From Perkinsus marinus ATCC 50983 (lineage: Eukaryota > Perkinsozoa > Perkinsida > Perkinsidae), in NCBI RefSeq assembly GCF_000006405.1, contig NW_003204538.1, positions 123,587 to 161,945 of the forward strand: DNA of 38,359 nucleotides, in the 5' to 3' direction. Position numbers and translations under genes: made by a program. Each line of letters opens with the position of its first letter. Within the stretch, counting starts at the first letter, position 1. Below the pieces are notes generated by a model. It was given only the letters and a program-made list of their open reading frames with translations, was not told the origin of the DNA and did not search any database. Below are positions 1 through 13,760 of the stretch, piece by piece.

Positions 1-773
1 CCTAACGATAATCGATACTGATCATCATGTGATACACAAGAAGACAGAAAGATTATGATGTTGGCGACGATGATGTTGATAGGATACACTCAAGTAGTGA
101 GGAGGCATCCTAAGGATATTACTGAGTCATCTGCTTGCGGATCCTACTCAACAGCATTAGTATCGAGCATAATCTCATGACTAATGACTGTATTATCATC
201 AATAATAATAAGGATTATCATAATTCTTCAACGGCAAAGACGGAATACTACGAAGAATACAGCTGTTAGAGTAGTATTGATTTAGTAACCGCTCATCATC
301 GATAGAATTATGATTATATTCAGCCAGTAATTATGTGGCTGTAAAACTGCTCAATCTACACTATTTTCGTTATTATCATCAGAACGATAAGAAGAGTTTT
401 ACTAGAAGTTGGATCAACATCAACAACAGAACAGTAAAGCTAGGGTCAGAAGAAGCATAGAAAGGCAACAAAGAAGGATACATGAAAAGCCGCCACACTA
501 AAGTAGTAGTAGAAGTAGTAGAAATGTTATCGACAGTAGGGATATTATCAACAATGACAGTAAAACAAGCGCAGAAATAGAGGTATTAAAATTGTTGACC
601 AGCAGCAAGGATAATGATACATGCCATAATGAAGTATCGGATGATTGTTGAACTCGAGGAAAATAGACAACAAAGACTCATCATACATTCATCGAAGTGA
701 GGCATACATTATCATCACCACTGATGAACCTTTAACAATAGTAGTAGTAGTAGATAATCTTCTGCTACTATTA
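1..773. other. Non-coding, 3' flank of the peptide transporter gene
   Basis: No reading frame here has the composition or splice pattern of the recognised genes. The stretch is AT-rich with short runs of GTA/TAG and ATC trinucleotides. It lies downstream of the transporter stop codon at 774-776 and probably contains its 3' UTR and polyadenylation region, but no signal can be pointed to with confidence. Confidence 0.5.
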
Positions 774-2571
774 TTAAAGACGGCTGCTGCCACGACGATC
801 TGTATCAATATTGCCGCTCGTCGGTGGTCCATCTGATAATAGAATAATGACAGTGAATATGATCAAGTGCTCACTTACCTCTACCACTGCTGCTACCAGT
901 TCCACTGCTTTGACTAGTAACACCGTCAACAGACTCATCATCAGTTGCAGCAAGAGCTTCCTCATCCTTAACATCATCTGTTTTCTCTTCTTCATCGTCA
1001 CTTTTGGACTTCGCAACTGCTAATTCCGCATCTTCTTCTGCTTGGCGTTTCTTAGCTTCACGATCAACACGGTTGAAGTAAGGCATAAGCGCTAAACACA
1101 TGATAGCTCCAACAACACATATACCAGCCAAAAGAAGGTAATAGTAATCGTAATGGGAACCATAGTACATAACAGAATTGGGATAATCTGATGGAGTAAA
1201 ATCAGGCATCCAGGGAGAACATACTTGAAATATGGCACCAGCGATAAAATTGGCAATAGCGAAGAACAGCAAGTTGATCGCCGATGATACTGCTTTAAGA
1301 TGGCTTGGTGAATATGTAAATGCAACTTCGTATGATGTTGATGTAAGGAATATCTCACCAGCTGCAATTACCCAGAATTGTGGTACTTGCCACCATACTG
1401 ATACCGTATATAATGGTCTATACATTATAGCATATTCAGCAGCAAGAGAAAGTAGTAATGATGCAGCACCCATCAAGGATCCAACACACATACGTGTAAG
1501 AACAGACCACATCTTGCCTCTAGATCTGAGCCATGAATAAAGCAAACCATCAATCAAGAGGGAATTAACGATAATTGCAACACTATCGATATTCTGCATT
1601 AATGCTGCAGGCATATCCCAACCAAATGTATCAAGATTCATCTTCTCAGCTTGAGTAAGCCATGCAGTAGTCATTTGATCATAAGCAATGGTAAAGGGTA
1701 TGATAATGGTGAATAGAGGTATTAAACGGAATATCTCCTTAGCATCCTCAATAAAACGATCTTCAAATGGTCCACCATTAGACTTTTTACATTTCTCCAA
1801 GGATAGCTTATAAGTAGCACACCCAATAACCTTGCATACCTCTAATACAGCTGAACCTTGTGGTTTAGGCTTAACGAATCTACCCATTATACCACCATAT
1901 AGGAAGACAGCTGTTGCTACGATGAAAGCGAAGAATGGTACGAGATATGCAACAAAGAATGACACATCCTCGACCAATATAGGAGTAACAATACCACCAA
2001 CTAATGCACCAATATTAATACTTGAATAGAAGTATGTAAAGAACCTAGTAATGAGTGCTTTATGCAGCTCAGGATGGAATTGTTGAGCACCCATAACATT
2101 TACACAACTTTTAATACCACCACTACCTAATGTAATGAGTACCATAAGTGATAGATGTACCATCCATGGTTGACATAAACTAGGAACTGATGCTACACAG
2201 AATAGTGCTAACCCTATAGTATATACCACAGAGAATATAAGGATAGTATTATATACGCCTAACCACGTATCAGAGAGTATAGCGGCTATTAATGGAGTGA
2301 CATATATGATAGCCTGGAAGTCGGCAATATATGTATTGGCTGCAGAATCGGTATAACCCAAATTAATCTTAAGAAAGGTCTGTAGATTAGGAGTTAGACC
2401 ATAGAATGCTAGTCGTTCACACATCTCTTGTAGTAATACGAATATAGTAGCCTTCATCATAGGATGCTCATAATAATGATATGTATTGCCATTAGGATCA
2501 GTCCATGTTAGAGGCTTATCGGCATCAGTAACCTTCACGTTGACGGCGACAAGTGATGATAATGACTTCAT
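774..2571 (-). CDS. POT/PTR2 family proton-coupled oligopeptide transporter
   Basis: A multi-pass membrane transporter expected to import di- and tripeptides (or related solutes) with protons. The ExxER motif of the family is intact (EMCER, residues 49-53) and the second PTR2 signature is visible (FTYFYSSINIGALVGG). Many hydrophobic segments fit the usual 12-14 helices, and the C-terminus is an acidic, Lys/Glu-rich cytosolic tail. The first ATG in frame is at 2569-2571; the longer open frame to 2628 begins at TTG. Exon 1 (2571-879) appears to end at a TGA, but that TGA lies inside a perfect donor (AGAG|GTAAGTGA). Splicing a 46-nt intron (833-878) to CAG|ATGG keeps frame and gives exon 2 (832-774), for about 583 residues. 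The peptide specificity is a family expectation, not visible here. Confidence 0.93.
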
Positions 2572-5500
2572 TGTGGTTGTTGCAAGTAACGATAATGTAG
2601 TAGAGGTTCCAAATACCTTCTTTTTCAATGTTCCACCGGTAATAATAACCAGGAACTATAACAGGGAAGAAAAGGAAGAATGTAACAACAACTAAGAATA
2701 ATACAACGAATAACAATAACACGACGTATTATTATTTGAACTGATATTTAACCAATACTATCATATAAAACAGGTATGCTAACGACTACTGCTAGATGTC
2801 GGCTATTGCGGCACTGGGGACAGCTATTGTGTGGGCTTAGGAACAACATGAATACCGACGAGAAATCAGATATGACTAGTCATCTGATCAACAGAGGTAA
2901 GAGGTTTACTACGATCATCTTGCTCTTTCTTGTATCATCATCAATATTCACTATAATGGAGATAAAGATGGAGACCTCTATTACGATAATATATCAACAA
3001 TCAACACCAAATGAGGACATGAGCAAAAGCATGGGATCATCATCATCATCCGGAGCATGAACCGTTGTATATCGCCATAATTAATCATACGTTGTAAGAA
3101 TTTCTATACGATATGATCAATATAGTAAATCGACGTATACTACATATGCTGTTCGACGACATCGTCTAACTCCTATACTGATTAATATTCCGAGGATGCC
3201 CACAAAAGGGACAGAACATGAACGTATTGTGTGGAGGACTAATATAGCGTTAATGGGCCGCCATCCCTGTGGTAGGGAGGTATGGATGAAGTGAAGACAG
3301 ACAGTCACATTGTTATTGTGATATAAGAGAGGGGAGTGAGAGGTCTACGTCCACGATAGATGTTTGCAATACTTAATAGATCAAAACCACAACTAATATA
3401 CGGATTGTTAAAGGTATGGTATTGACGAGGAGAAGAAGACATGATGGCGGGCTTGGTAGTATTGCAATCATTATAATACATCTCAACTTAAATTAACTCT
3501 AATGGTCTAACGTTAGAAAAGGGAGGATAATAGTAATAATAACACTCTTATGCTACTCTTATACTCGTGGTCATGATCGTGGTTACCTGCATAATGGATA
3601 TTTGAGAATCATCACGAACTGGTCTTTATGAGCCCTTCCGAATTGGAATCCGCATACAGCCGATAGCAATAGAATATCGTCTTGTAGAATATAAAAAGTA
3701 CTTACACGATGATAACATACGAGTACTAAAACAAAAATCTGAAGCACTACACTGTATGGATCGATAGTGTCCTAGCTATCCGTTGATATCTGCCGAGGGT
3801 GCTAATTCTCCAGTACGTACAAAACTGGCTTAAAGAAATAGAATACTTCATACTAGTTTGTGTTATATCACCCAATGGTCTACAAAGAAAGGTCTTCTTT
3901 AAACTCCGAACTAGGAACTAACACAACGGACACACATTATTACGGGGTACGTGGTATATGAGAAACTAGTAATTGATCCTTTTGTTGCCCACAACTATTC
4001 ATAGTCCCTCCCGCATACACGTGTTACCTACGTTACCATCTTCCTCCTCCTCCTCATGAATTGAATATATCGCCAGCTCCTCCAGTAACTGTAGAGTTGT
4101 TGTATAGGAGAGAACTTCATCATACTTATTAACCATTATAGGAACATGCTTCAGATATTTCTGATGAGATTAAGATAGCAATAGGCATTGTCTCATTGAG
4201 AGACCAGGACTGACTTCAAAGCTGAGATGATGTGATCATCATCATCATCAGCCAACAGGTTTTAGTACTTGGATCCCCATTACCTCTACCGGATCAGCAG
4301 CCTTATTCGTAGGCAGCTAGAGTGTGGGATCAGCCTTTATAGAGATCTTCAATGCTGCTGCTCCTTACGGTATAAAGAAGCTTACTATTCTTATTTGCTA
4401 CAACTACACATTCCCATCACCCGTGCTAGCACTCCATATCATCATGGACCACAGCTCGCACAACTCTACTCTTATCTCTGTGTTTCCCTCTACTTACAAG
4501 ACATCTAACTGATCACATTTCGACTAACTTGGAAGACAATAGTCATTGAATATTTGTCATATCCTCCTGCATAAACTTCTATAGTCTATATCATCATTAT
4601 CGGTACAGGGGGGGGGAGCTTGGTATGAGCTAAAAGCTCTTTACTTCTCGAGCCTTAATAACTCTGAGATTGATTACAAATGTTCGTCTCAGAATAGTCT
4701 GCTCATACAGTACCTTTATTATCATATTTCCGATAGAGTATTACTGTTAGCGTTAGTGAACTACATTCGTATGATGATGATAATGCCAGAAGGTAGTTAG
4801 TCTCGGTGGTCATGGCCCTGTTGAATACTTACTCATTCCCTCATCTATATCACGACTAATAAGGCCTGCCTAGATGCTCTTCCAGTAGGGATACTCTTGA
4901 TAATGAATATTAGGAAGAGGGAGAGAGAGGGTATGATCAGGATTCTTATACCCCATGTTAGTAGTAATTATCACTAAGTGGGTATACTCATACAATCTCT
5001 AGTTTATTCCTGAGCTCGACGACGATAGTAGTGCATCCCATTGCCACTCATACGATCAACATGATCATATGATATGTAGAGTATCGGCATATGGTATGGG
5101 TGAGAACAGTAAATAATAGCATACATAGTGGGCTTAGTACTCATCATATTACTCCTAACTTTGGGAGACATTATGAAAATACTACTACCACCATGATGTT
5201 GTTGTTAGGGTTAAGAGTCCGAGCTATATGAATTAAGATAGAGCCAACATTAATCTGATAATAAGAGGCCTCATTCGTCTTCCTACTACGCATTATCTAT
5301 CGAGTACTAGTTGATATCGTGGATACCATGATCCGAGTAATGATAATGATCGTGATGAGATCATCTACAATAACAACAATGAAGAGGAGGAGGATGATCC
5401 TTCATTACTATCGATTCCTTGATATACGGCTGCTGGTAGGATCCCATTGTTGACTACAGCAGCTTCCATGAGCCACCTGCTGCTGCAGTATTCCCCTCAG

Positions 5501-5744
5501 ATAGAGGGAATCGCTCTTAGCGAGATAGTAACCGATGCATAGTCACGGTGATAATGATGATAAAGATCATAATATCACAATTTGCAGGGCACGCCTGTCT
5601 ACGCCGGTTACACTATCATCAGTGATGATGCCTCCTAATCCAGGAGGAGCCTTATGTTGTTATAGGACGGTTCTGAAGATGGTGGAAGAATGTCGACTAC
5701 AGAGACAACACTGCTGACACCTTGTTGAGAATGCAGTTATTCTC

Positions 5745-5795
5745 CCATAGCATTCCTTGGTTACCTATATAGGTAACCAAGGTAGGATGCTATGG
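5745..5795. repeat. Long near-perfect palindrome
   Basis: The centre (5755-5782) is a perfect 28-bp palindrome with no spacer; its half-site is CCTTGGTTACCTAT. It is extended outward by CCATAGCAT (5745-5753) and ATGCTATGG (5787-5795), separated from the core by one and four unpaired bases. It lies in non-coding DNA and could extrude as a cruciform or form an RNA hairpin. No ORF or known terminal repeat is associated with it. Confidence 0.9.
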
Positions 5796-5838
5796 ATAGC
5801 ATTGGGGGCTATTGTTGCTTGATGATGACCTTCAACAC

Positions 5839-5874
<36 letters not shown>
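5839..5874. repeat. (CAT)12 microsatellite
   Basis: Twelve uninterrupted CAT/ATG trinucleotides in non-coding DNA. This is the same repeat class seen in shorter form throughout the window. Confidence 0.95.
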
Positions 5875-6212
5875 AATGTATTGTATTATGGTGGAGGTCC
5901 TCCTCCTAATGATAGTGGCCATGGAGGGTACCATTCTCCGAAAGGATGGGAGATACTATTAGTAATGCACTAATGGACTAACAACAACAACACGATATGC
6001 TTTCGAACTGTAAACTGTGGGCAATGAGATGATGATAATGATGATGATGATGCGGATGGTTTTGAATAACTATAATATGGTTGTTATTATTACCATCATT
6101 ATTCAACGACATCAGAGATCATCGATAATAGATTACATTGATAATAACTAGTAATGATAATAGAGTAATGCTCATAATCATCATCATCCTCCATGATCTG
6201 GTGGACTATACA

Positions 6213-9200
6213 CTACTTAGTAAAGGAGGAGGAGGAAGAGGAGATGGAGCCTATTATAATATTCGAACGTTCTAAAGTGTGTAACATATCTCCCCATTCA
6301 CCATCATCATTAACTGGTACTACTTCTTGTCGAGTTATACAATGAAGCATTGATGAAAGAATAGTGAGCATGTTATAGCAAGGGTAAGTTAGATGTTCCC
6401 ATCGTATGGTATCTATAAAGATCCCTTTGACCATGACGACAATATGCACAAGATAATCTTCCATTACCTTCTATAGTTGATAACAGTGTTTGTATACGAT
6501 GTTCTTGTCGATGAGTAACTGTATAACGAAAATCAGCAGCAGACTGGATTCATTGTTTACTCCGGTATTGTACCTTCATCCTTGTTTTGTAATAAAGATA
6601 GAGTCCTCCCCCTTCCTCTCATGATCATCATCGAATCACCAACACCATGATGATGGTGGTCATGATGATGACTATTGGTATTATCATTATTCAATACATC
6701 ATTACCAGCATCACTCGAGGAGCAAGAGCATTGAGCATCATCATCATGTGGTGGTAGTAATACATACTGTAGAGCCGTGCATAGCCGTTGTATGAGTAAT
6801 CTACAAGATAGCCGTGGATGAGCAGTAACAACAACAACAACCACCATATCTCCTTCGAGTATTATTAAGAGGAGAAGGAAGAGAAAGGCGAAGGGGAACC
6901 AGATTCGAAAAAAGAATATGAAGATATGTTTAATGATAAATCTATATTGTTTATGATCCAAGTTTGACTTTTTGATTACCTCCCTTTCCTATACCCTACC
7001 AATGCTGCTACTGCTGTCTCCTTACCTCCACTAAAGCGTAATAACTCTTGTATAATATTGTGTAGTAAATGAACCCTAAGTGAATGATGATGATGATGTG
7101 ATGAACATAATAATAATAATAAGACTACGAGCATTAGCACCAAAGTATGGCATGTATTATAATCCTATGAGCATCTACTAGCATTATTACCGTGTATCAA
7201 GAGTATGCACAATACGATCAATAGCCATTGGATGTAATACAGATAGATTATTATCACATATATCTATGTCCTAAAACAATACACTCTTATCATAATAGTC
7301 CTAATAATAATAATACCATCATTTGTAATAATCCATCTTCTATTATCTTCCGAGGATCATCATCATTATTATTATATGTATGATCACTACTCTTGTTGTT
7401 GTTGTTGTTGCTGGTTTCCTTACGAGAGGATGTAAGAGTAAGATTACGCCTAAGCAATGGTATCAATGATAATGACGAGTATAGTCATAGTATAGCTCCT
7501 CCTCACCTTGGATGTTGTATACTAGAATATACTTTATTGCCTAGGAATCTAGTACAAGGATTGGACAACAACATCTCATCATTAGGAGTAGCATCTACGA
7601 GTAATAATAACATACTACTACAGTAGAGTAGTATAGTCGTCTGAGCAGTATTCTTTACCTCCTCCTACTCCTCCTCCTTCCATCATCATCATTATTGTAC
7701 TACCACTACTACTGTTCTTATTGTTGTTGTTATTGTTGAATATGAACTTTCCCTTTCTGTCCTGTACCCCTGTATTCAATTGTGCCTATTAACGAACATC
7801 ATCATCATCATTGTTTAACAACACTGTATAATATTAATCATTGATCATACCATTTGATTCAATTGTGACTTCATCACCATATCCTTCTCATCATCAGTCA
7901 TCCATCTATTCCCAATAACCATACTCGACCACGACGATGATGATGAGGAGGAGGAGGAGGAGGAGGAGTATTGACCATATGCTGGCTGCATAATATCAGC
8001 AGTACTCCTAGTATTCAGACCATCGACCGCAGCAGCAGCAGCAGTGGTAGTAGTAGCAATAAGCTTCTTCCTATGATAAGATGTCAATGGTATTGGATAG
8101 CCTCTTCCTTTCCTCATCAGAGATCCATGATGAGTATCAGTAGAAGATGTACCATCATATCGGGAGGCAGTTGATGATGATGATGATGTATTAGTAGTAG
8201 TCTAATGATGATAATAATAATGATACACAATAATAGAGTTTAGGGTTACTCGATTACATTTCCTCTCAAGTAAGCTAACTCCATACCAGGAGGACCAAAC
8301 CTAATAATCATGAGCTCCAACCTAATAACTAGTGATTATCAATAAACTTAATACCTCTGTGGAACTCCACTCTGCTGCTTCTGCTTCATCTTATTATCAT
8401 CATTATCATAACCTCTCCCCAGTAATGGAGGAATGGTAGAAGGTAATACTACAGCTGATGGTGTAACATCGTGATGTTGTTGTTGTTGTTGTGGGAGATG
8501 TATACCAGGAGGAGGTCTATTAATAGTATGACTATCTATAGTAATGATGAAGATGATACTCTTTACCGTATAGGATAATGATGATGTTCTGAAGGAGTGG
8601 TATGATGTGGAGTGATATGTTGATTGGATACGACGTCTGCGACAAGACCACCCCCGGTAGAAGACCTTCTTACTATACCAGGAGGAGGAGGAGGAGGGGA
8701 GCGGGAGTAGGAGGAGGGGATGGTAATATTATACCCGGTGGGCCATGCATCATCATCGTCATCATCATTAATCCATCATTATCTAAACGTTGATGGGTGC
8801 TCACTATAGCGATAATATAGGAGTATACAAGAGTATTCAATGCTACTACTACTTGTTTGAGTAGTATGACTAGATCCTACTATAGGGGACATTCTTAAAC
8901 CCGTCTGGTAATGATAATGATGCCTGCTTCCAACGCCGTCCTCCTCGTCTTCGTTGGCTTGATCCTTCTCCTCCTCCTCATCCTCATCCTACTACTAAAT
9001 ACCATAAGCATGATCATCCACTACACATAGTGTACCCTCGTGAATATGGATCCTTTATTGATGTCATGAATATAGGAGGACATTATAGGATAGTCATTAT
9101 TATTATTATTATCGTCCATTTGAGTGATGGTATTGTTAATATAATCATCACCGAATGTATCATCATTATGAGCATCAGCATCTCTCTCCAGGCTCTCATC

Positions 9201-9364
9201 TATCAATCACAATCATCATTATCATGAGGTAATAGTAATAATAATAACGTGATATTACTACCTCGGGATATGACATCCCCTGTTGGCCCTGTTATATACG
9301 ATAGGGTATGATGATGATGAGTAGAAGGAGGAGTGGTATGATGATGATGAGGACTAGGGTTCAT
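6213..9364 (-). CDS. PAT1: PAT1-like mRNA decapping activator / P-body protein
   Basis: PAT1 bridges deadenylated mRNA, the Lsm1-7 ring and decapping factors. Two family landmarks are visible in the right order. The acidic N-terminal motif NDDTFG lies in an exon near 9150-9205 (preceded by DESLERDADAH). A segment reading RWMTDDEKDMVMKSQLNQM near 7850-7905 matches the central (M/L)TxxEKDWVxKIQ motif. Between them are Pro/Gln-rich low-complexity exons typical of the family. Downstream come an exon with NKVYSSIQHPR (compare SSVNNPRK), a basic RKG stretch near 6995 and helical exons. The last intron (55 nt, ending in CTTTATAG) joins in phase to the final exon ending at 6213. The ATG at 9362-9364 opens an exon that joins in phase to the NDDTFG exon. 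Poly-Ser and poly-Ala tracts come from trinucleotide runs. Internal exon borders are partly uncertain and the C-terminal half is poorly conserved. Confidence 0.68.
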
Positions 9365-9950
9365 TATAACAACATGGTATACTGATAACGATTAATTTAG
9401 TATATCAATGAACAGCTTATTATGTATCCAAAGGCATATGAGATAATAAGATGTATTGACATAATACAACACGATAGTTTGAGGAGGTTCTTGTTGTTGT
9501 TGTTGTTGATGATGATGATGGTAGTATGTAAGCAAGTAATGAAACCCTTCCTAAACCAGTATATAGGCTCATACATCGAATCCTACTATTACTACTGTAG
9601 TATAGTACGATACCAATATAGCCGTCATGCTGAAGAGAAGGAAAAAAAGATGAAGTAGGATAACATTCCGCAACATTGATCCAACACTCTGTTATACGGT
9701 GTAATATAAATAACAACACTGCTACCGTTAATATGATAAGGTTAATGGACATCATTAGATTTCATATTGCTAGTATCATATTATTACTATTATTAATCGT
9801 TCAAGCTCTACTGATGATGATGATGATGATGATACAGACAATGACATGATAATGATATCCCTCCTCTCCTTGCTGTTGTTCATGCTGATGATAGACTAAC
9901 GCAACATTGAGATATTATTACTCAGTACATCAACTAATAATGATTAATCA
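9365..9950. other. Gap between STIMATE-like and PAT1-like genes
   Basis: No gene is assigned. A minus-strand open frame (9755-9420) and a short Ser-rich frame (about 9865-9790) exist, but neither shows a recognisable domain. They could be 5' exons or UTR of the PAT1-like gene, or chance frames. The 3' UTR of the STIMATE-like gene starts below 9951. Confidence 0.4.
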
Positions 9951-11089
<1,139 letters not shown>

Positions 11090-11933
11090 ATCTACTATTA
11101 CTACGACCCTCAAGATACGTGGGGTTCCCCAACGGCGGTGATAAGTTTAGCGCACGCCATTTTAATCGATTCGTAATTATCTTGCGTCGTCATCGATGCT
11201 ACTCTCAACATGGGATAGAGGGGCGAGGGGCACTAGGACTGTGTTGATGCTTATTATACTGTATAGTAATAGATAGGTAACCTATACGGGGCTAACAGTA
11301 GAGAGGGAGGTTGATATGGAATAGATATAGAGGCGACTGATAAGATGATACATGCACATACTCTACAAATACATCACTATGCTTTCTATAGTCCTCGATA
11401 ATGGTACAGAGTAGTACCATTCATTTACCAATAACTAGTAGTGATTACAATACCATATAGAGGGAATACAGGCTGCTCAGCCTGGAATATTAGATCATTA
11501 GAGATAAGATATACCCAATAGATGGTATACTGTTCAGTGCTACTGAATCAGTGGTATTATTTACACTAGTATGATGCTGCTAACAAGGATTTAAATAGTC
11601 AGCTTTATGTACTCAAAACTTGAGTACTAATATGTGCTTTAGTACTAATATTTCACTTATTGTAATAGTTGGATGAGAATACCATGTAGTATACTGGTAA
11701 TGGACATGGTTACCTACCACCAAGTAGTAATAGGCAATATTAATAAAAACCAACGTCGTCAACTGCAGACAACTCCTAAATGTAATACTTTCTATTGCTG
11801 TAGTAGTGATTCAGCTAAAGACAAGTAAGAGAGTTATCACTGTTACATGATTAAATGACAATACTATTGCGTAATGGGATCGTCCTGCTTGATAATAATA
11901 CTAATAACACAACATTGGGCCTAATCATGATGA
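11090..11933. other. Intergenic region upstream of the STIMATE-like gene
   Basis: No supported coding region. It contains the shared upstream motif at 11148-11169 and a small hairpin at 11609-11627 (GTACTCAA arms, 3-nt loop). It holds the 3' flank of the RPAP3-like gene and the promoter of the STIMATE-like gene. Confidence 0.5.
11148..11169 (-). promoter_or_regulatory. Shared upstream motif, copy 1
   Basis: Read on the minus strand, a 22-nt block with the core AATGGCGTGCGCTA lies about 60-80 nt upstream of the STIMATE-like ATG, in gene orientation. Twenty of its 22 bases match a block upstream of the P5A ATPase gene. The role is unknown; a core-promoter, initiator or 5' leader element is an inference. 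Confidence 0.45.
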
Positions 11934-13391
11934 TCATGGATAATACGACACTCCAAATGCCGCCTTCTTCAGTGCATCCTTATGATGATGATCTTTCTTA
12001 TGCCCACTAATGATGGCATTACGAATCCTCACAGCTTTTGGGATGTATGTAGTATCGGTCTTCCGATCCATAACCGAAGATTCACAACGAACATTATAAT
12101 CATAATCATCCTTCCATGATAATGATGATTCATCATTATCGATCACCATACTTTTGTCTACTCTGTTGACCTCAGACCCTTCCTTGTTGGTTACGTCCTT
12201 TACGAATATTTTAACAAGTTTCCCAACATGTTCCTTTCGTTGTGTATTAGTGATGATCCTAATAGCCTCGTCCCTCTCTAGTAGTCTTTGCCCTTCAACT
12301 TGACGATTCACAAACTACGTGTAATAATATGAACTATCAAGATAACGAGTAATAATACCTCTCTAATATCCTTAAAATGAGTAGTACCAGCTAACTCTCT
12401 TTCCTCATTATTATCATACTCATTCCTGTACTCCATAGACTTGTCAAAGTCACGTTTAGCTAAACGCCATCGCTTCATCTTAGTAAGAGCATACCCCCTC
12501 CTATAGAATGACTTTGATGAGGTCATGTCTAACTGTAATGCCTGCTAACAGGTACTACTCAATGATTTATTATTAATGCCTATTATTACATCATTAGCAG
12601 CCTTAAGAGCCTGTGGATATTCACTTAGTTTACAATATACAGCTGATATGTTATTGTATAAAGTTACCATCAACTCTTTTTCTCATCATCATCTTTAATA
12701 TTATCAATAAGATAAGTTAGACCTAGTCGATACTCACTAAGGGCTGATTTATGTTGACTGAAATAACTACAGTTGTAATGTATTATTATCATCATATTAC
12801 CCTTTCTTATAAAAGGCATTCCCTCTCTCCTTTGCTTCGAGAGCATATTCTAATTTACTCCTCCTTCCGGCAACCTTACGTATATTTACTTTCTGTTTCT
12901 GTGGTGCAGTACTAGTTATTATTTTATAAGGTATCATAGGCGACGAGTGATCATCATCATAATGCTCATGGTTGGTAGCATCGATGATAGCCTTCTTGCA
13001 TTCATACCCATCTTTATCATAATCATCAACATTCAACTTCTCCCATGCTTCATAATAGGATTTCCTATAATATTCATCATGAATATTGCTAGTATTCCTA
13101 AACTACATATCCTTAGCATTATCCCTAGATAGTTGTCCTTTTTGCATCACTTCCTCATTCCTTAATAACACATCTACCTTACCTAAGACGAGTAATCATC
13201 ATTAGTGTAGTACTACATATATCACCATCATCATCATCTATCTTCTTCTCCCTCTCTTTCGATGTATTATCACTCACTATATTGCTGCTGCTCTGTTGCT
13301 TGAGATCTCTAGTCCACTTGTTGAGCTCCTTCAAGTATTCCTGTATATCTGTACCGTTATCCCTTATCTGTTTTTGTAGGTTCATAGACAT
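11934..13391 (-). CDS. RPAP3: RPAP3/SPAG1-like TPR co-chaperone (R2TP-type)
   Basis: RPAP3 recruits HSP90 to the R2TP complex for assembly of RNA polymerases and snoRNPs. The N-terminus (NLQKQIRDNGTDIQEYLKEL, then WTRDLKQ) follows the RPAP3 N-terminal helix, and KSYYEAWEKLNVDDYD matches the conserved KSYDYEAWAKLDVD segment before the TPRs. TPR helices follow: AKERGNAFYKKG, VTLYNNISAVYCKLSEYPQALKA, and SKSFYRRGYALTKMKRWRLA. The C-terminal 126 residues are charged, and I see no RPAP3_C domain. Exons are 13391-13217, 13182-13107, 13064-12801, 12766-12590, 12541-12359 and 12314-11934, with GT-AG introns of 34-48 nt. All phases agree except inside exon 4, which is one base short at a run of five A (coding strand). 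This points to an indel or assembly error. SPAG1 or another TPR co-chaperone remains possible. Confidence 0.75.
12677..12681 (-). other. Apparent single-base frameshift in TPR gene
   Basis: Within exon 4 of the RPAP3-like gene, the frame before the A5 run reads ...IKDDDEKK and then stops. The frame after it reads LMVTLYNNISAVYC. One extra A would join them as DEKKELMVTLYN. All other exon phases of this gene are consistent, so one homopolymer base is probably missing from the assembly or lost in this allele. Confidence 0.7.
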
Positions 13392-13760
13392 TAATATCGA
13401 TACTTATACCTCTTCTCAGCAATACCCAATATTATCATCCCGTATAATGATGACACTATTACATGGTAGCAGCACTATTTACACACAAGAATACTACTAA
13501 TACTAGAGTAGGTTAACAAGCAAAGTAGGTAATATTCAACTACCTATCAATATAGGACCTTATAATTGACAATTACTCAATACGAAAATGATACGATAGA
13601 GACTAATACTCTCGCTAGGATGATGATATGAGAGTAATAGTATTATGATCAACACCAATGGTAGTAGTAGTGGTACAGCAGCTTCCTCATTTGTCTCCTA
13701 CTACTATTAATACTGCATACTACTACCCCAATAGTCATCATCATAATCATCGTCAGTATA
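13392..13760. other. Intergenic, Sm D2 to RPAP3-like gene
   Basis: A 369-bp gap between the Sm D2 stop codon and the RPAP3-like start codon, both on the minus strand. It contains short GTA/TAG and ATC runs, with no ORF or structural RNA recognised. Confidence 0.5.

Larger units (their letters stand above)
2572..6212. other. Repeat-rich region without a supported gene
   Basis: About 3.6 kb with no convincing exon chain on either strand. It contains scattered ATC/ATG/TAG trinucleotide runs, a run of nine G at 4608-4616, a 12-unit CAT repeat near 5839-5874, and a strong palindrome at 5745-5795. One plus-strand stretch around 4268-4511 has a somewhat protein-like composition but an in-frame stop and no recognised family. 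The POT gene promoter should lie in the first few hundred bases. Confidence 0.5.

Noticed and set aside
2776-3060. Plus-strand 94-residue open frame upstream of the transporter
   Set aside because: It starts with ATG but has no domain, no splice continuation and a composition set by local ATC repeats.
9420-9755. Minus-strand 111-residue frame as a separate membrane protein gene
   Set aside because: It opens hydrophobic but then turns into repeat-encoded Ser/Thr, with no homologous pattern; splice signals nearby are ambiguous.
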